Shown: piece after piece, positions 9,471 through 18,513 of the stretch
Position numbering within the stretch: the first letter of the stretch is position 1
How the letters are laid out: each line of letters starts with the position of its first letter
Assembly (NCBI GenBank): GCA_937996625.1
Contig: CALKVA010000004.1
Span: forward strand, 1 to 64,000
Direction of reading: 5' to 3'
DNA: 64,000 nucleotides
Origin: UBA5951 sp009936885
GTDB taxonomy: Bacteria; Pseudomonadota; Alphaproteobacteria; Puniceispirillales; Puniceispirillaceae
Translations under genes and position numbers: made by a program
Notes under the pieces: model-generated
Told to the model about the DNA's origin: nothing
Seen by the model: the letters and a program-made list of their open reading frames with translations, nothing else
Databases searched by the model: none

Positions 9471-10118
9471 TTATGATTTAACGGCTCTAATAGGCGCGAA
9501 ACTAGATCTGTGGTGAGGTGTCGGCCCAAATTCTGCTAGTGCAAGGCGATGAAACTTAGTGCCATAACCCTTATGTCTATTAAACCCATATTCTGGATGG
9601 AGACTATGTAAATCACACATATAAGAATCTCTTTTTTGCTTTGCTATGATAGATGCGGCAGCGATAGAAAGGCTCATATTATCACCATTGATAATCGGTA
9701 TTCGGTTTATCTGCTCCGACATCACTTTGAAAATGGGTTTTCTATTGCCATCAACTAGGATGGTTTTAATATTGCTACCCATCTTTTCCTGCAGATTAAT
9801 ACAAGCTCGTTCCATTGCAAGAAAAGTTGCATTCAAAATGTTTAATCTATCAATTTCCTCAACGTCAGCCTGACCGACTGCCATTGATATATCAATAGAG
9901 GTTAACGCTTTGTGGATATATTCTCGCTTAGACGGGGTTAGCTTCTTTGAATCTACAATTTCCAAGGGGAGAGATGATAATAGCGCAGGGTTAATCCAAA
10001 CAGCGCCTGCCATAACAGGCCCTGCCCAAGGGCCTCTTCCCACCTCGTCAACTCCAATAACCAAGCCCTGAATTGCATGCTTTTCCTCAAGATGAAAATC
10101 TGGCTTTGCCTGTGTCAT
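9471..10118 (-). CDS. rnhB: Ribonuclease HII
   Basis: Cuts RNA in RNA-DNA hybrids and removes single ribonucleotides from DNA. The 215-residue protein has the RNase HII signature GVDEVGRGPWAGPVMAGAV from residue 22, with the catalytic Asp24-Glu25 pair. VDSKKLTPSKRE, DGNRKP and AAASIIAKQKRD supply the other conserved acidic and basic positions. HPEYGFNRHKGYGT is the usual C-terminal motif. The gene lies ten bases after moaB on the same strand. A rnhB-ccrM arrangement is common in alphaproteobacteria. Confidence 0.95.
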   Translation of the reverse strand: MTQAKPDFHLEEKHAIQGLVIGVDEVGRGPWAGPVMAGAVWINPALLSSLPLEIVDSKKLTPSKREYIHKALTSIDISMAVGQADVEEIDRLNILNATFLAMERACINLQEKMGSNIKTILVDGNRKPIFKVMSEQINRIPIINGDNMSLSIAAASIIAKQKRDSYMCDLHSLHPEYGFNRHKGYGTKFHRLALAEFGPTPHHRSSFAPIRAVKS

Positions 10119-10127
10119 ATTAATGCC

Positions 10128-10673
10128 TTAACGGCCTGAAACGCCGGCCTCAAGTAATCGAGGTATGATTTCAACAAAGTTGCAGGGTCGATGACGATAA
10201 TCAAGTTGATGTACCAGCAAGCCATCCCATGCATCCCTGCAAGCAGAAGGAGATCCTGGAAGCGCAAACAAATATGTTCCGCCTGCAACACCAGCAACGG
10301 CTCTGCTTTGTAAGGTGGAGGTCCCTATCTTCTGGAATGATAAAAACCGAAACATCTCTCCAAATCCTTCTATTTCTTTATCAAAGATGCTTCGAAAGGC
10401 TTCTGGCGTAACATCCCTACCAGTAAGCCCAGTGCCCCCTGTTGATATAACAACATCGGTATCTGGGTCTTGAATATTGTCTTTTAATTTCTGAGTGATT
10501 TTAGGCACTTCATCCTGAGTGATTTCTCGCCTAACCAAAACATGGCCTGCCTCACTTATCTTGGTTGCAAGCAAATCACCTGATTTATCATCTGACAAAG
10601 TTCGTGTATCAGATACGGTCAAGACAGCTATTCTAACTGGAACGAAGTCTCTTGTTAAATCCAATTTAGACAT
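10128..10673 (-). CDS. moaB: Molybdenum cofactor biosynthesis protein B (MoaB/MogA family)
   Basis: A 181-residue molybdopterin-binding-fold protein. It carries VLTVSDTRT near residue 20 and the family motif STGGTGLTGRDVTPEA, followed by GEMFRFLSFQKIGTSTLQSRA and the nucleotide-site piece FALPGSPSACRDAW. In this family it adenylylates molybdopterin before molybdenum insertion, or is its close paralogue. I prefer the ATG at 10673, which has AGAGGA just upstream. A longer frame from 10709 adds 12 residues that do not resemble the family. No other moa or moe gene is in the window. Confidence 0.9.
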   Translation of the reverse strand: MSKLDLTRDFVPVRIAVLTVSDTRTLSDDKSGDLLATKISEAGHVLVRREITQDEVPKITQKLKDNIQDPDTDVVISTGGTGLTGRDVTPEAFRSIFDKEIEGFGEMFRFLSFQKIGTSTLQSRAVAGVAGGTYLFALPGSPSACRDAWDGLLVHQLDYRHRPCNFVEIIPRLLEAGVSGR

Positions 10674-10716
10674 CTCAATTCCTCTTTTATTATCGCTACA
10701 CCTTATCATCTAAACA

Positions 10717-12522
10717 CTAATCTGAACTAACATCTGCCTTAAGAAAAGCTATTTCACCGCTGGATCCCTCCCCTGCCACAAATGTTCTAAAATCAGATGC
10801 GCTGCCGCCCTCCTTCATACGATACATCCATATATTCATCGTAACACTTTTCACATACCCTCGTGTTTCTCGTGCGGGAATGGACTCAAGCAGCAAGAAG
10901 CTATCCTCTCTATAATCTATTTTTTTCAGCCATTTATTTAAATTACCAGGGCCAGCATTATATGCTATTAATAATTTGAATAGATGCTGGTCAACTACTG
11001 CTGTTTCCAGCAAATGAAGAATGTAATCTTGGCCCAATTTTAAATTGATATCTGGGTTATTTAGTAAATGCCTATTTACATTAAGAAAGCGTCTATCTTT
11101 GGAGATAAAAGCAGCTGTCGCAGGCATTATCTGCATTAAACCTGATGCCCGTACCTGGCTTCTTGCAAGTGGATAGAAGCTGGATTCTTTTCGAATGATC
11201 CCATAGATAATTGCTGGATCTATATCAAAATTAACATGCGTTTCTGGTTGTGGGTATAAGGCTAGATTAAACGCTTCACCGGTGTCTCGAAAATGTAAAT
11301 CAGCCAGCCTGAATGCTAACCCTGGCATATTATGTGTGACCGCAAACACCATCATATCATGCCTTTGGACTGATGATGCCTGCCCATATAGATATCGTAA
11401 CTCCCTGCTTGCCTTAGCCCAATCGCCAATTTGCAATAATGCTAAAACACGTCTTCCGCCTCTGGTTTCGGAAAGCCAAGAAACAAAATCATCTGTGACT
11501 TCGGGCTGCCGAAAATCAACAAAGATTTTCTGTCCGGAAATTTGTAACGCCATCATTCCGTAAAAGCAGTCTGGAAAATTCTTTGCTATATTAAGAAATT
11601 TAATCGCATTTTCTGGATCGTTCTCACGCAAGCTTAATCGATATGCCCAGAATGCGGCAGAAGAGCGAAGCAGATCTGGTGCATCCTCCATATCGGCAAG
11701 TGTTCTAAAAAATATCCCTGCAAGGTCATACTGATACGAACGGTAAGAGGCAAGGCCAGCTGCCCAATATCCCATATATGCTGTTTTGGGGGATTTAGAA
11801 ATAGCTTGACGAGCAGTTATAATAGCCTTGTCATCAAGCCCATAAATAAAATAGGCATGTGCAATCTCCCCTCTCAGATGTGCTTCCTCAGAAGGGGTTA
11901 AAAAACGAAGGCTGTTTGCGTTGCTTAGAAACTTATTAGCATTGGTAGGCTCTCGTTGCAAGTTTGAGCGTCTTACCTGATAAGCAATAAACGCAGTCTG
12001 CTGAGGCGATGCCCTGCCCTTATAACTCTCTGGTATTGAGGCGCGCCATCTTTGTGGCTTATTTTGCCCAACCCCATTTAAATATCCTTTTTTAGGACTG
12101 TCAGGATTACTAGCTGATTTTGGTTTTCGTTTTTTGGCAAGCCAACTAATTCTACTTGCATGAGGATGATCAGAATAATTAGAAAGCCAAGTCCGCAACT
12201 CATCATAGCTTGAGCGCCAAGCGTTTGGATGCAAATATTTCTGAGATTGAATATGACCTACAAGAATTCTATTAGATAATTGGCCAACCAACTTATCTGC
12301 TTTTTCAATTTCCCCAATCTCTTGAAGAGCGAAAATTTGTTGATATAGTCTCACATCGCTATCTTTAAGCGGCTGAGGCAATGATGTGTCTATAAATCCC
12401 TCATAATATTCTCCAGCTGTTATGTTTCCTGAAGAAAAAATGATGCCTAATAACAAGCCAAACAATAAGAATGACGTTTTTGATGAATAAACAGATGTTA
12501 CTAGTCTTTGCAAAAGCGTCAT
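10717..12522 (-). CDS. Soluble lytic murein transglycosylase
   Basis: A 601-residue periplasmic enzyme that cleaves the MurNAc-GlcNAc bond of peptidoglycan. The N-terminus has a signal-like hydrophobic segment (TSFLLFGLLLGIIFSSG). A long helical superhelix with TPR-like repeats fills roughly residues 40-420. The C-terminal goose-lysozyme-like domain has IIRKESSFYPLARSQV, with the catalytic glutamate in KES, then GLMQIMPATA and LIAYNAGPGNLNKW. Together these fit the Slt70 type. The ATG at 12522 is preferred; the TTG just before it adds only one residue. Confidence 0.92.
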   Translation of the reverse strand: MTLLQRLVTSVYSSKTSFLLFGLLLGIIFSSGNITAGEYYEGFIDTSLPQPLKDSDVRLYQQIFALQEIGEIEKADKLVGQLSNRILVGHIQSQKYLHPNAWRSSYDELRTWLSNYSDHPHASRISWLAKKRKPKSASNPDSPKKGYLNGVGQNKPQRWRASIPESYKGRASPQQTAFIAYQVRRSNLQREPTNANKFLSNANSLRFLTPSEEAHLRGEIAHAYFIYGLDDKAIITARQAISKSPKTAYMGYWAAGLASYRSYQYDLAGIFFRTLADMEDAPDLLRSSAAFWAYRLSLRENDPENAIKFLNIAKNFPDCFYGMMALQISGQKIFVDFRQPEVTDDFVSWLSETRGGRRVLALLQIGDWAKASRELRYLYGQASSVQRHDMMVFAVTHNMPGLAFRLADLHFRDTGEAFNLALYPQPETHVNFDIDPAIIYGIIRKESSFYPLARSQVRASGLMQIMPATAAFISKDRRFLNVNRHLLNNPDINLKLGQDYILHLLETAVVDQHLFKLLIAYNAGPGNLNKWLKKIDYREDSFLLLESIPARETRGYVKSVTMNIWMYRMKEGGSASDFRTFVAGEGSSGEIAFLKADVSSD

Positions 12523-12641
12523 CAAATCATCATCTCTTAATTACCTTACACACATAATTGAATAAATTATATGCGGATTGTTTGCCCTTAAGTCAACAAA
12601 CCGAGCTGACTCTATGAAGCTGGTGGCAAATATGTTGGCAG

Positions 12642-13508
12642 CTAATATGTGACCATACCATTGGTAATCGCACGTTTTAACAGAACCAGATCCTGAAACG
12701 CCAATTTTTTTTGAGCGGGGGCACGCAGTAAATAGGCTGGATGAAGCGTCGGTAGAATACGAATTGATTGCTCCAAGCCGAATTGCCTTTCCTGAAAACG
12801 ACCTCTTAATTTTAGAATACCAAGATCTGTGTCTAACAGAGCCTTAGCAGAAACCCCTCCTAACGCAACAATGATATCTGGTTTCTTTAATTGAATATGT
12901 TTTAACATAAATGGCCTGAGCTGACTGATTTCCTCAGATGAAGGTGTTCTATTACCAGGTGGGCGCCACGGAATAAAATTCGTGATATAGGTTTGTTGCC
13001 TATCCAAGCCAATGGATTTAAGCATTTTATCTAAAAGCTGCCCTGCCTGCCCTACAAACGGAATGCCCATTCTATCTTCGTCTTTTCCAGGAGCCTCGCC
13101 AATCATCATAATTTTTGCATCTGGATTACCATCGCCAAAAACCAGCTGACTTGCGGTATTTTTAAGGCTGCAACCTTCAAATTTCTCCAATGCTATCTTC
13201 AATTCATTAAGCGTGGTTAACGACTCTAGCGAAGCGCGCTTCATAGTGTCAGAAATCCTGCTATTTTCTTCCAAAATGCTGGCGCCTGACCCCGTATTTT
13301 GTTTGATAACACTAACTGGCTCTGATGAAATTTCGGGTTGTGATAAATCTATTTGAACGGGTGTTTTCAATAGAGCCATATATTGTTTTAAACTGGTCAT
13401 CTCATACTGCACAGAGGGGTAAGCTGAAATAGCTTCATCCGCGCCAATTTCCGTCTGCCAGAAAAGTTGCGAGATAAGATGGTTTTTTGTCGTTTTATTC
13501 GCTGACAT
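12642..13508 (-). CDS. Family 4-type uracil-DNA glycosylase lacking most cluster cysteines
   Basis: Probably removes uracil from DNA. The 288-residue protein has an unrelated, low-complexity N-terminal 110 residues and then the glycosylase fold: VFGDGNPDAKIMMIGEAPG at 123-141, GIPFVGQAGQLLDKML at 148-163, RPPGNRTP at 182-189 and the active-site histidine segment LPTLHPAYLLR at 252-262. Classical family 4 enzymes hold a 4Fe-4S cluster with four cysteines, one of them just before RPPGNR. Here that position is Trp181, and Cys113 is the only cysteine in the region. A Trp at this site also occurs in other alphaproteobacterial relatives as far as I recall. It is divergent from ETF-QO. Confidence 0.85.
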   Translation of the reverse strand: MSANKTTKNHLISQLFWQTEIGADEAISAYPSVQYEMTSLKQYMALLKTPVQIDLSQPEISSEPVSVIKQNTGSGASILEENSRISDTMKRASLESLTTLNELKIALEKFEGCSLKNTASQLVFGDGNPDAKIMMIGEAPGKDEDRMGIPFVGQAGQLLDKMLKSIGLDRQQTYITNFIPWRPPGNRTPSSEEISQLRPFMLKHIQLKKPDIIVALGGVSAKALLDTDLGILKLRGRFQERQFGLEQSIRILPTLHPAYLLRAPAQKKLAFQDLVLLKRAITNGMVTY

Positions 13509-13643
13509 ATTCAGTTTGATCTATATTTAATAATTATTAGAAAAATATTTATTCATAGAGTAATGTTCGCTATTCAGATAGCATTATTTGATTAAATATA
13601 AAACTGAACCGTCACACAAGATAAGAAAAAATGAGAGGTGGAT

Positions 13644-15272
13644 ATGGAACGCGAATCAATGGAATTTGATGTCGTAATCATTGGCGGGGGACCGTCTGGC
13701 CTTTCGGCAGCTATCAAACTCAAACAACTAGCCTCAGAATATAGCCGTGATATTTCTGTTTGCCTTGTTGAAAAGGGAAGCGAAGTCGGCGCTCATATTT
13801 TATCTGGTGCTGTGTTAGAGCCACGCGCGTTAAATGAATTATTACCTGAGTGGCAAACATTGGGAGCACCTCTTGATACGCCTGTTGAGAGTGATCATTT
13901 CATGCTCTTATCTCAGAAATCACACTATAAACTACCTACCCCGCCACCAATGAACAATCATGGCAATTACATTATTTCACTTGGAAATTTTTGCCGCTGG
14001 CTAGCTGAGCAAGCAGAATTATTAGGCGTTGAGATATATCCAGGTTTCGCTGCCGCTGAGGTTTTGTTTCATGAAGATGGGTCTGTGCGCGGAATAGCCA
14101 CTAATGATTTAGGGGTTGGAAAAGATGGACAACCTACTGATGGCTACATGCAAGGTATGGCACTAATTGGCAAGCAGACAATCTTTGCAGAGGGTTGCAG
14201 AGGTCACTTAACCAAAGATTTGTTTGAGACATTTAGTCTAAGAGAGGGCAAGGATCCGCAAACCTTTGCTATCGGAATAAAAGAGTTGTGGGATATAGAT
14301 CCAGCACAATCAAAACCAGGTACTGTTTGGCACTCTGTAGGTTGGCCGCTGCCATCTGATACTTATGGCGGCTCTTTTTTGTATCACTTATCTGGAAACC
14401 AAGTAGCGGCGGGCTATGTGGTCGGACTTGATTATAAAAACCCATACCTATCTCCCTTTGAAGAATTTCAAAGGTTCAAAACGCATCCTTTAGTTCGATC
14501 TGTTTTTGAAGGTGGAAGAAGAGTATCCTACGGTGCCCGCGCCTTAAATGAAGGTGGCTTTCAATCGATCCCGAAACTGACCTTTCCCGGTGGATGCCTT
14601 GTGGGATGTACGGCTGGTTTCTTAAATGTCCCTAAAATAAAAGGAACGCATACCGCTATGAAATCTGGCATGTTAGCAGCAGAAGCTGTGTTCGATTCGA
14701 TTTCGCAAGATATAGCAGAAGCGTCATCATATCAGCAGAAATTGCAAGATAGCTGGTTATGGAATGAATTATATAAAGTTCGCAATATTCGGCCCTCTTT
14801 TTCAAAGGGGTTTGTTGCAGGCATGATTTACTCTGCATTTGATACCTATATTTTCAGAGGAAAGGCGCCATGGACATTCAAGCATCATGCAGACCACCTG
14901 CAACTAAATGAAGCAAAATCATCCAAGAAAATAGAATACCCAAAGCCAGATAATAGGGTAAGCTTTGATAGAAACTCATCTGTTTATTTATCATCAACCA
15001 ATCATGAAGAAAATCAGCCTTTACATTTGCAATTAATAGATAATAAAGTTCCTATTGAAGTAAACCTTAAGAAATATGATTCTCCGGAACAACGTTATTG
15101 TCCTGCTGGTGTTTATGAGATTGTTCAAGCAGAGGATAATTCAGACCCATACCTGCAAATAAATGCCCAAAATTGTGTTCATTGTAAAACCTGCGACATC
15201 AAAGACCCAACTCAAAACATAAAATGGGTAACTCCTGAAGGTGGCGGAGGGCCAAATTATCCAAATATGTAA
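13644..15272 (+). CDS. Electron transfer flavoprotein-ubiquinone oxidoreductase
   Basis: Membrane-associated flavoprotein that passes electrons from reduced ETF to ubiquinone, linking beta-oxidation and amino-acid breakdown to respiration. It is 542 residues from the ATG at 13644, which has GAGAGG five bases upstream; a GTG at 13638 is an alternative. The FAD site is VVIIGGGPSGLSAAI near residue 10. The C-terminal 4Fe-4S domain has the four cysteines in RYCPAGVYE and NCVHCKTCDIKDPTQN, and ends in the family tail PEGGGGPNYPNM. The two ETF subunit genes are not in the window. Confidence 0.95.
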   Translation: MERESMEFDVVIIGGGPSGLSAAIKLKQLASEYSRDISVCLVEKGSEVGAHILSGAVLEPRALNELLPEWQTLGAPLDTPVESDHFMLLSQKSHYKLPTPPPMNNHGNYIISLGNFCRWLAEQAELLGVEIYPGFAAAEVLFHEDGSVRGIATNDLGVGKDGQPTDGYMQGMALIGKQTIFAEGCRGHLTKDLFETFSLREGKDPQTFAIGIKELWDIDPAQSKPGTVWHSVGWPLPSDTYGGSFLYHLSGNQVAAGYVVGLDYKNPYLSPFEEFQRFKTHPLVRSVFEGGRRVSYGARALNEGGFQSIPKLTFPGGCLVGCTAGFLNVPKIKGTHTAMKSGMLAAEAVFDSISQDIAEASSYQQKLQDSWLWNELYKVRNIRPSFSKGFVAGMIYSAFDTYIFRGKAPWTFKHHADHLQLNEAKSSKKIEYPKPDNRVSFDRNSSVYLSSTNHEENQPLHLQLIDNKVPIEVNLKKYDSPEQRYCPAGVYEIVQAEDNSDPYLQINAQNCVHCKTCDIKDPTQNIKWVTPEGGGGPNYPNM

Positions 15273-15305
15273 TCAATCTATGTTTATTTTAAAACCAAGC
15301 ATTTT

Positions 15306-17066
15306 ATGAAAGTGATACGAATTCTGGACCTATTGACCAAACAAGGAAGAATATTTCTCTTCTGTGCCTTTTTTATGACGTCTTTCCAGCAAGTTAGTGC
15401 TGACAAGCCAATTGATGTTTTGGAAAAACCAGCCCCTGAAGAAGGTCAAAACATAATTTATAGTGATAATGCCCAAAATCTATTTGGATATTATTTAAGA
15501 GCCTTATACGCAGAGACAAATGAAGATCTTAAATCTGCTGCTAAATTCTACACTGAATCCCTTGCAATCGATAAAACTAATCCAGAATTGCTGCAGGCAA
15601 GTTTCTCAAATTTATACGCGGCAGGGCGAATTATCGCTGCCGCAGAGATTGCGCAGCAGGCTGAATCTCTTAACCAAAATTTGGGAATGGGTATCGAGCC
15701 GGCATTGGCTATTGCTACAAGGGATGCTGATTGGGAAGCGGTTCTGGCGTTAAGTGAAAGCGCTATAATTGAGGGAAGTAGCCAACATCTGGGATTTTTA
15801 TTTCGGGCATGGGCAATGTTTAATCTAGGTCGGAATAGTGCCGCGATTAATGTGCTGGAATCCCTCTCCAAACTTTTGGATGAGCAAAGATATAGCAACA
15901 GTAATTTTATTAATTTATTCATCGCACAACTATTTATCCTTAAAAACAACTATCCTCTGGCTTTGACACAGCTTGCAGAAATATCCTTAGATAAAACCAG
16001 TAACCAAGAATTAATAATTGCAACAGCTGAGGCATATGCTTTGGCTGGAAAATTAAACATCGCCAGAAAGTTAGCTCAAAATCTATCTATAAACTTCAAT
16101 CAAGAGGAAGTAAGTTCTTGGCTTGAACAGCGCTTTAACGCAAAGAACCCACAAAATTACAAGAATTATTTCCTTGCGCAATCCATTGTTCATTTAAGCT
16201 TATTTACCCTGACAGAAGAGACTATTTCGTATCTAGGACATCGCTCTCAGCTTAGTCTTTTTATAGCTAGTTCTAATGGGTTTGCTCTACCTGCCGCTAG
16301 CTTTATCTTGTTGCAACTTGCCGACCAACAAAATGATTTTCAGGGTACCAATTTTTATTTTAGCTCCATTCCAGAGGCAAACCCACGCTTTCAGATAAGC
16401 TTAGTGCTATATTTATATCAATTAAGACAGCACCGTGGAACCGCTGACGCTATTAAACAGCTTGAAACATATCTCGCAGAGAAGACGAATAGTCCAATAT
16501 TAGAAGAAATGTTAGCTGATTTTTATAGAATTGAAAAAGAATGCCATAATGCAATTGTCAGATATGAAAATGTTGCCAGAGAAAAGCCTAGACTAGCAGA
16601 TATCCATCGAAAGCTTGGTATGTGTTATGAGCAAACAAACCAACCTCGTAAGGCAGAGGCTGCATTTGAAAAGGCGCTTGAATTAAATCCAAATGATAGC
16701 GTCACTCTTAACTATCTTGGATATTGGTGGGCTGATGAGGGCCGTAATCTGGAAGAGGCTATTGAACTCATTACAAGGGCTGTTGAGTTAAATCCAGATA
16801 ATGGATATTATGCAGATTCACTAGGCTGGATTTATTTTAAAATCGGCGAGGCAGATAAAGCCGTGATATGGTTAGAGCATGCAATACAGCTTGCGCCTGA
16901 CGATGCGGTTATTCATGAACATCTTGGTGATGTTTACTGGCATCTGGGAAGACCTCTTGAGGCTCGGTATAAATGGCAATTTGCGCATGAGATGTATTCT
17001 AACAAAGCAACCAGAAAATTGGTTTCTGAAAAAATCAAATTTGGCTTACCTCCAGCATTAGACTGA
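15306..17066 (+). CDS. Exported tetratricopeptide-repeat protein
   Basis: A 586-residue protein with an N-terminal hydrophobic signal (IFLFCAFFMTSFQQVSA), so probably periplasmic. TPR-type helix pairs run through it and are clearest at the C-terminus: YEQTNQPRKAEAAFEKALEL near 440, EEAIELITRAVELNPDNG near 485 and ADKAVIWLEHAIQLAPDD near 518. Such proteins act as scaffolds. The specific role is unknown. It follows ETF-QO by 33 bases and precedes ispE by ten, an arrangement seen in other alphaproteobacteria, so it is likely cotranscribed with them. Confidence 0.85.
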   Translation: MKVIRILDLLTKQGRIFLFCAFFMTSFQQVSADKPIDVLEKPAPEEGQNIIYSDNAQNLFGYYLRALYAETNEDLKSAAKFYTESLAIDKTNPELLQASFSNLYAAGRIIAAAEIAQQAESLNQNLGMGIEPALAIATRDADWEAVLALSESAIIEGSSQHLGFLFRAWAMFNLGRNSAAINVLESLSKLLDEQRYSNSNFINLFIAQLFILKNNYPLALTQLAEISLDKTSNQELIIATAEAYALAGKLNIARKLAQNLSINFNQEEVSSWLEQRFNAKNPQNYKNYFLAQSIVHLSLFTLTEETISYLGHRSQLSLFIASSNGFALPAASFILLQLADQQNDFQGTNFYFSSIPEANPRFQISLVLYLYQLRQHRGTADAIKQLETYLAEKTNSPILEEMLADFYRIEKECHNAIVRYENVAREKPRLADIHRKLGMCYEQTNQPRKAEAAFEKALELNPNDSVTLNYLGYWWADEGRNLEEAIELITRAVELNPDNGYYADSLGWIYFKIGEADKAVIWLEHAIQLAPDDAVIHEHLGDVYWHLGRPLEARYKWQFAHEMYSNKATRKLVSEKIKFGLPPALD

Positions 17067-17076
17067 ATAATTTACC

Positions 17077-17979
17077 ATGTCTAACCCCTCACACATCTTT
17101 AACTATCTGGCACCAGCCAAGGTTAATCTTTGCCTGCAAATCGGAAGAAAGAGAGCTGATGGATATCATGAATTAGCTTCTATTGTTGGTTTTACAGAGT
17201 TTGGAGATTCTCTTACTATTAAAATATCAGACACAGATCAATTAGTTCTGTGTGGACAATTTTCAGCTAATATCGATATTAAGACATCTGAGAATCTTGT
17301 TATGAAAGCTATCCAGATTCTAAGAGACCATAAATATAATATTCCCCCATTGGAAATAACAATTGATAAACAAATACCTGTTGGAGGCGGATTAGGGGGC
17401 GGAAGCTCAGATGCAGCAACTACTTTTCTAGGACTGAATGAGATTTTTAATCTTAATATATCAAAAACTAATTTATCAGATATGGCTCTTGAAATTGGCG
17501 CTGACATTCCAGTTTGCCTTAACCGACATTTTGTTATTATGAGAGGTGTTGGTGATAAGATAACAACTCTGTCTGATTCTGGATTATCTGATTCTGGATT
17601 ATCTAATTATATTGTGTTGGCAAATCCAAATTCTATTGTAAGTACTCGCAACGTTTTTAAAGAATTTGATAAAAACACTTCGCAAGAAAATCCAGAATGG
17701 CTGACGGAGAACCAAGACCTCACCCAATTATTAATCGGAGGTAATAATCTTCAGGAATCTGCACTTAAAATTTATCCAGAAATTGGCCTCTTGTTAAATA
17801 CCATGGAGACATTATATCCAAGGGATAGAAAAATAGGTCTATCTTCAGTTCAGATGAGTGGAAGCGGAGCAAGCTGCTTTGCATTGTTTGAAGATAAAAA
17901 AACAGCAGATATGTTTTGTCGCAAAATGCAACAGGCTGGATATTGGTCAGTTTCAACTAAATTTATGTCGAATTTTTAA
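17077..17979 (+). CDS. ispE: 4-diphosphocytidyl-2-C-methyl-D-erythritol kinase
   Basis: ATP-dependent kinase of the MEP route to isoprenoids. This 300-residue GHMP kinase has Lys15 in APAKVNLCL, the ATP-binding glycine-rich loop PVGGGLGGGSSDA at 101-113, the catalytic aspartate in GADIPVCL near 145, and a C-terminal MSGSGASCFALF motif. An odd feature is an exact 15-base tandem duplication at 17572-17601 that adds one GLSDS unit in a surface-like loop. It is probably the last gene of the transcript that begins with ETF-QO. Confidence 0.95.
   Translation: MSNPSHIFNYLAPAKVNLCLQIGRKRADGYHELASIVGFTEFGDSLTIKISDTDQLVLCGQFSANIDIKTSENLVMKAIQILRDHKYNIPPLEITIDKQIPVGGGLGGGSSDAATTFLGLNEIFNLNISKTNLSDMALEIGADIPVCLNRHFVIMRGVGDKITTLSDSGLSDSGLSNYIVLANPNSIVSTRNVFKEFDKNTSQENPEWLTENQDLTQLLIGGNNLQESALKIYPEIGLLLNTMETLYPRDRKIGLSSVQMSGSGASCFALFEDKKTADMFCRKMQQAGYWSVSTKFMSNF
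17572..17601 (+). repeat. Exact 15-base tandem duplication inside ispE
   Basis: The unit TCTGATTCTGGATTA occurs twice with no mismatch, followed by the first three bases of a third copy. It is in frame and encodes a repeated Ser-Asp-Ser-Gly-Leu. The lack of divergence suggests a recent event. Confidence 0.95.
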
Positions 17980-18052
17980 ATTACCAACCATTTTTAGATT
18001 GATCCTTTGATTTCAGACCGCTAGATTGCGACAGTCAGATTTTCTATTTTGA

Positions 18053-18127
18053 TGGGGCGTAGCCAAGCGGTAAGGCATCGGTTTTTGATATCGTGTATCG
18101 TAGGTTCGAATCCTACCGCCCCAGCCA
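18053..18127 (+). tRNA. tRNA-Gln (anticodon TTG)
   Basis: The acceptor stem TGGGGCG pairs with CGCCCCA, followed by discriminator G and an encoded CCA end at 18125-18127. The D arm is GCCAAGCGGTAAGGC, the anticodon loop TTTTGAT contains TTG, and the T arm is GTAGG-TTCGAAT-CCTAC. The base pair at positions 27-43 is a T-T mismatch and 30-40 is G-T, so the anticodon stem is slightly weak. It lies alone between ispE and a response regulator. Confidence 0.96.
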
Positions 18128-18294
18128 ACTTTCAAAAACCATAAAAAAACAACGGGTTAATCTTTGAATAAATCTAAATGTGCTAAGTTTGTACTAAGGT
18201 ATGCTTCTTTTTATGGCAAGTAACTTATAAAAGTGCAAACTACTATTCATTTTTCTGAATCAATTAATTCCATAAAAAACAGAATTTTATCAAA

Positions 18295-18411
18295 GTGTCT
18301 AAGCGTTTGCTGCTAGTAATATTAATAATATGTGCTGTTATTTTCGTGATGCGCACTTATGGTTTTAAAGAACGTAATAATCAGATAATCTCTATTATGA
18401 ATGGAGAATGA
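18295..18411 (+). CDS. Candidate 38-residue single-span membrane peptide
   Basis: A GTG-started frame encodes a peptide that opens with SKRLLLVILIICAVIFVM, a positive start followed by one hydrophobic segment of 16-18 residues, then a short charged tail (RTYGFKERNN). The architecture is that of small bitopic membrane proteins. There is no strong ribosome binding site and no family I can name. It could be chance, because AT-rich DNA often gives hydrophobic frames. Confidence 0.25.
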   Translation: MSKRLLLVILIICAVIFVMRTYGFKERNNQIISIMNGE

Positions 18412-18459
18412 AACTTGAAGTTAAGATTCCGTGGAATATGAGGCAGCAAAAATGTGGCA

Positions 18460-18499
18460 ATTTAGGTTTTTTATTGACTATGAGTGGACAAACCTAAAT
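18460..18499. terminator. Stem-loop after the response regulator gene
   Basis: ATTTAGGTTT at 18460-18469 and AAACCTAAAT at 18490-18499 form a perfect 10-base inverted repeat with a 20-base loop, beginning 15 bases beyond the stop of the minus-strand response regulator. It may end that transcript. It is weak in GC and no T-run follows on the minus strand, so it may not be an intrinsic terminator. Confidence 0.35.
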
Positions 18500-18513
18500 C
18501 GCTGAACGTAAAA

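Larger units (their letters stand above)
18128..18513. other. 386-base stretch after tRNA-Gln
   Basis: Mostly AT-rich sequence. It contains a possible 38-codon membrane peptide at 18295-18411 and a 10-base perfect inverted repeat at 18460-18499, both listed separately. I see no other gene. Confidence 0.6.
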
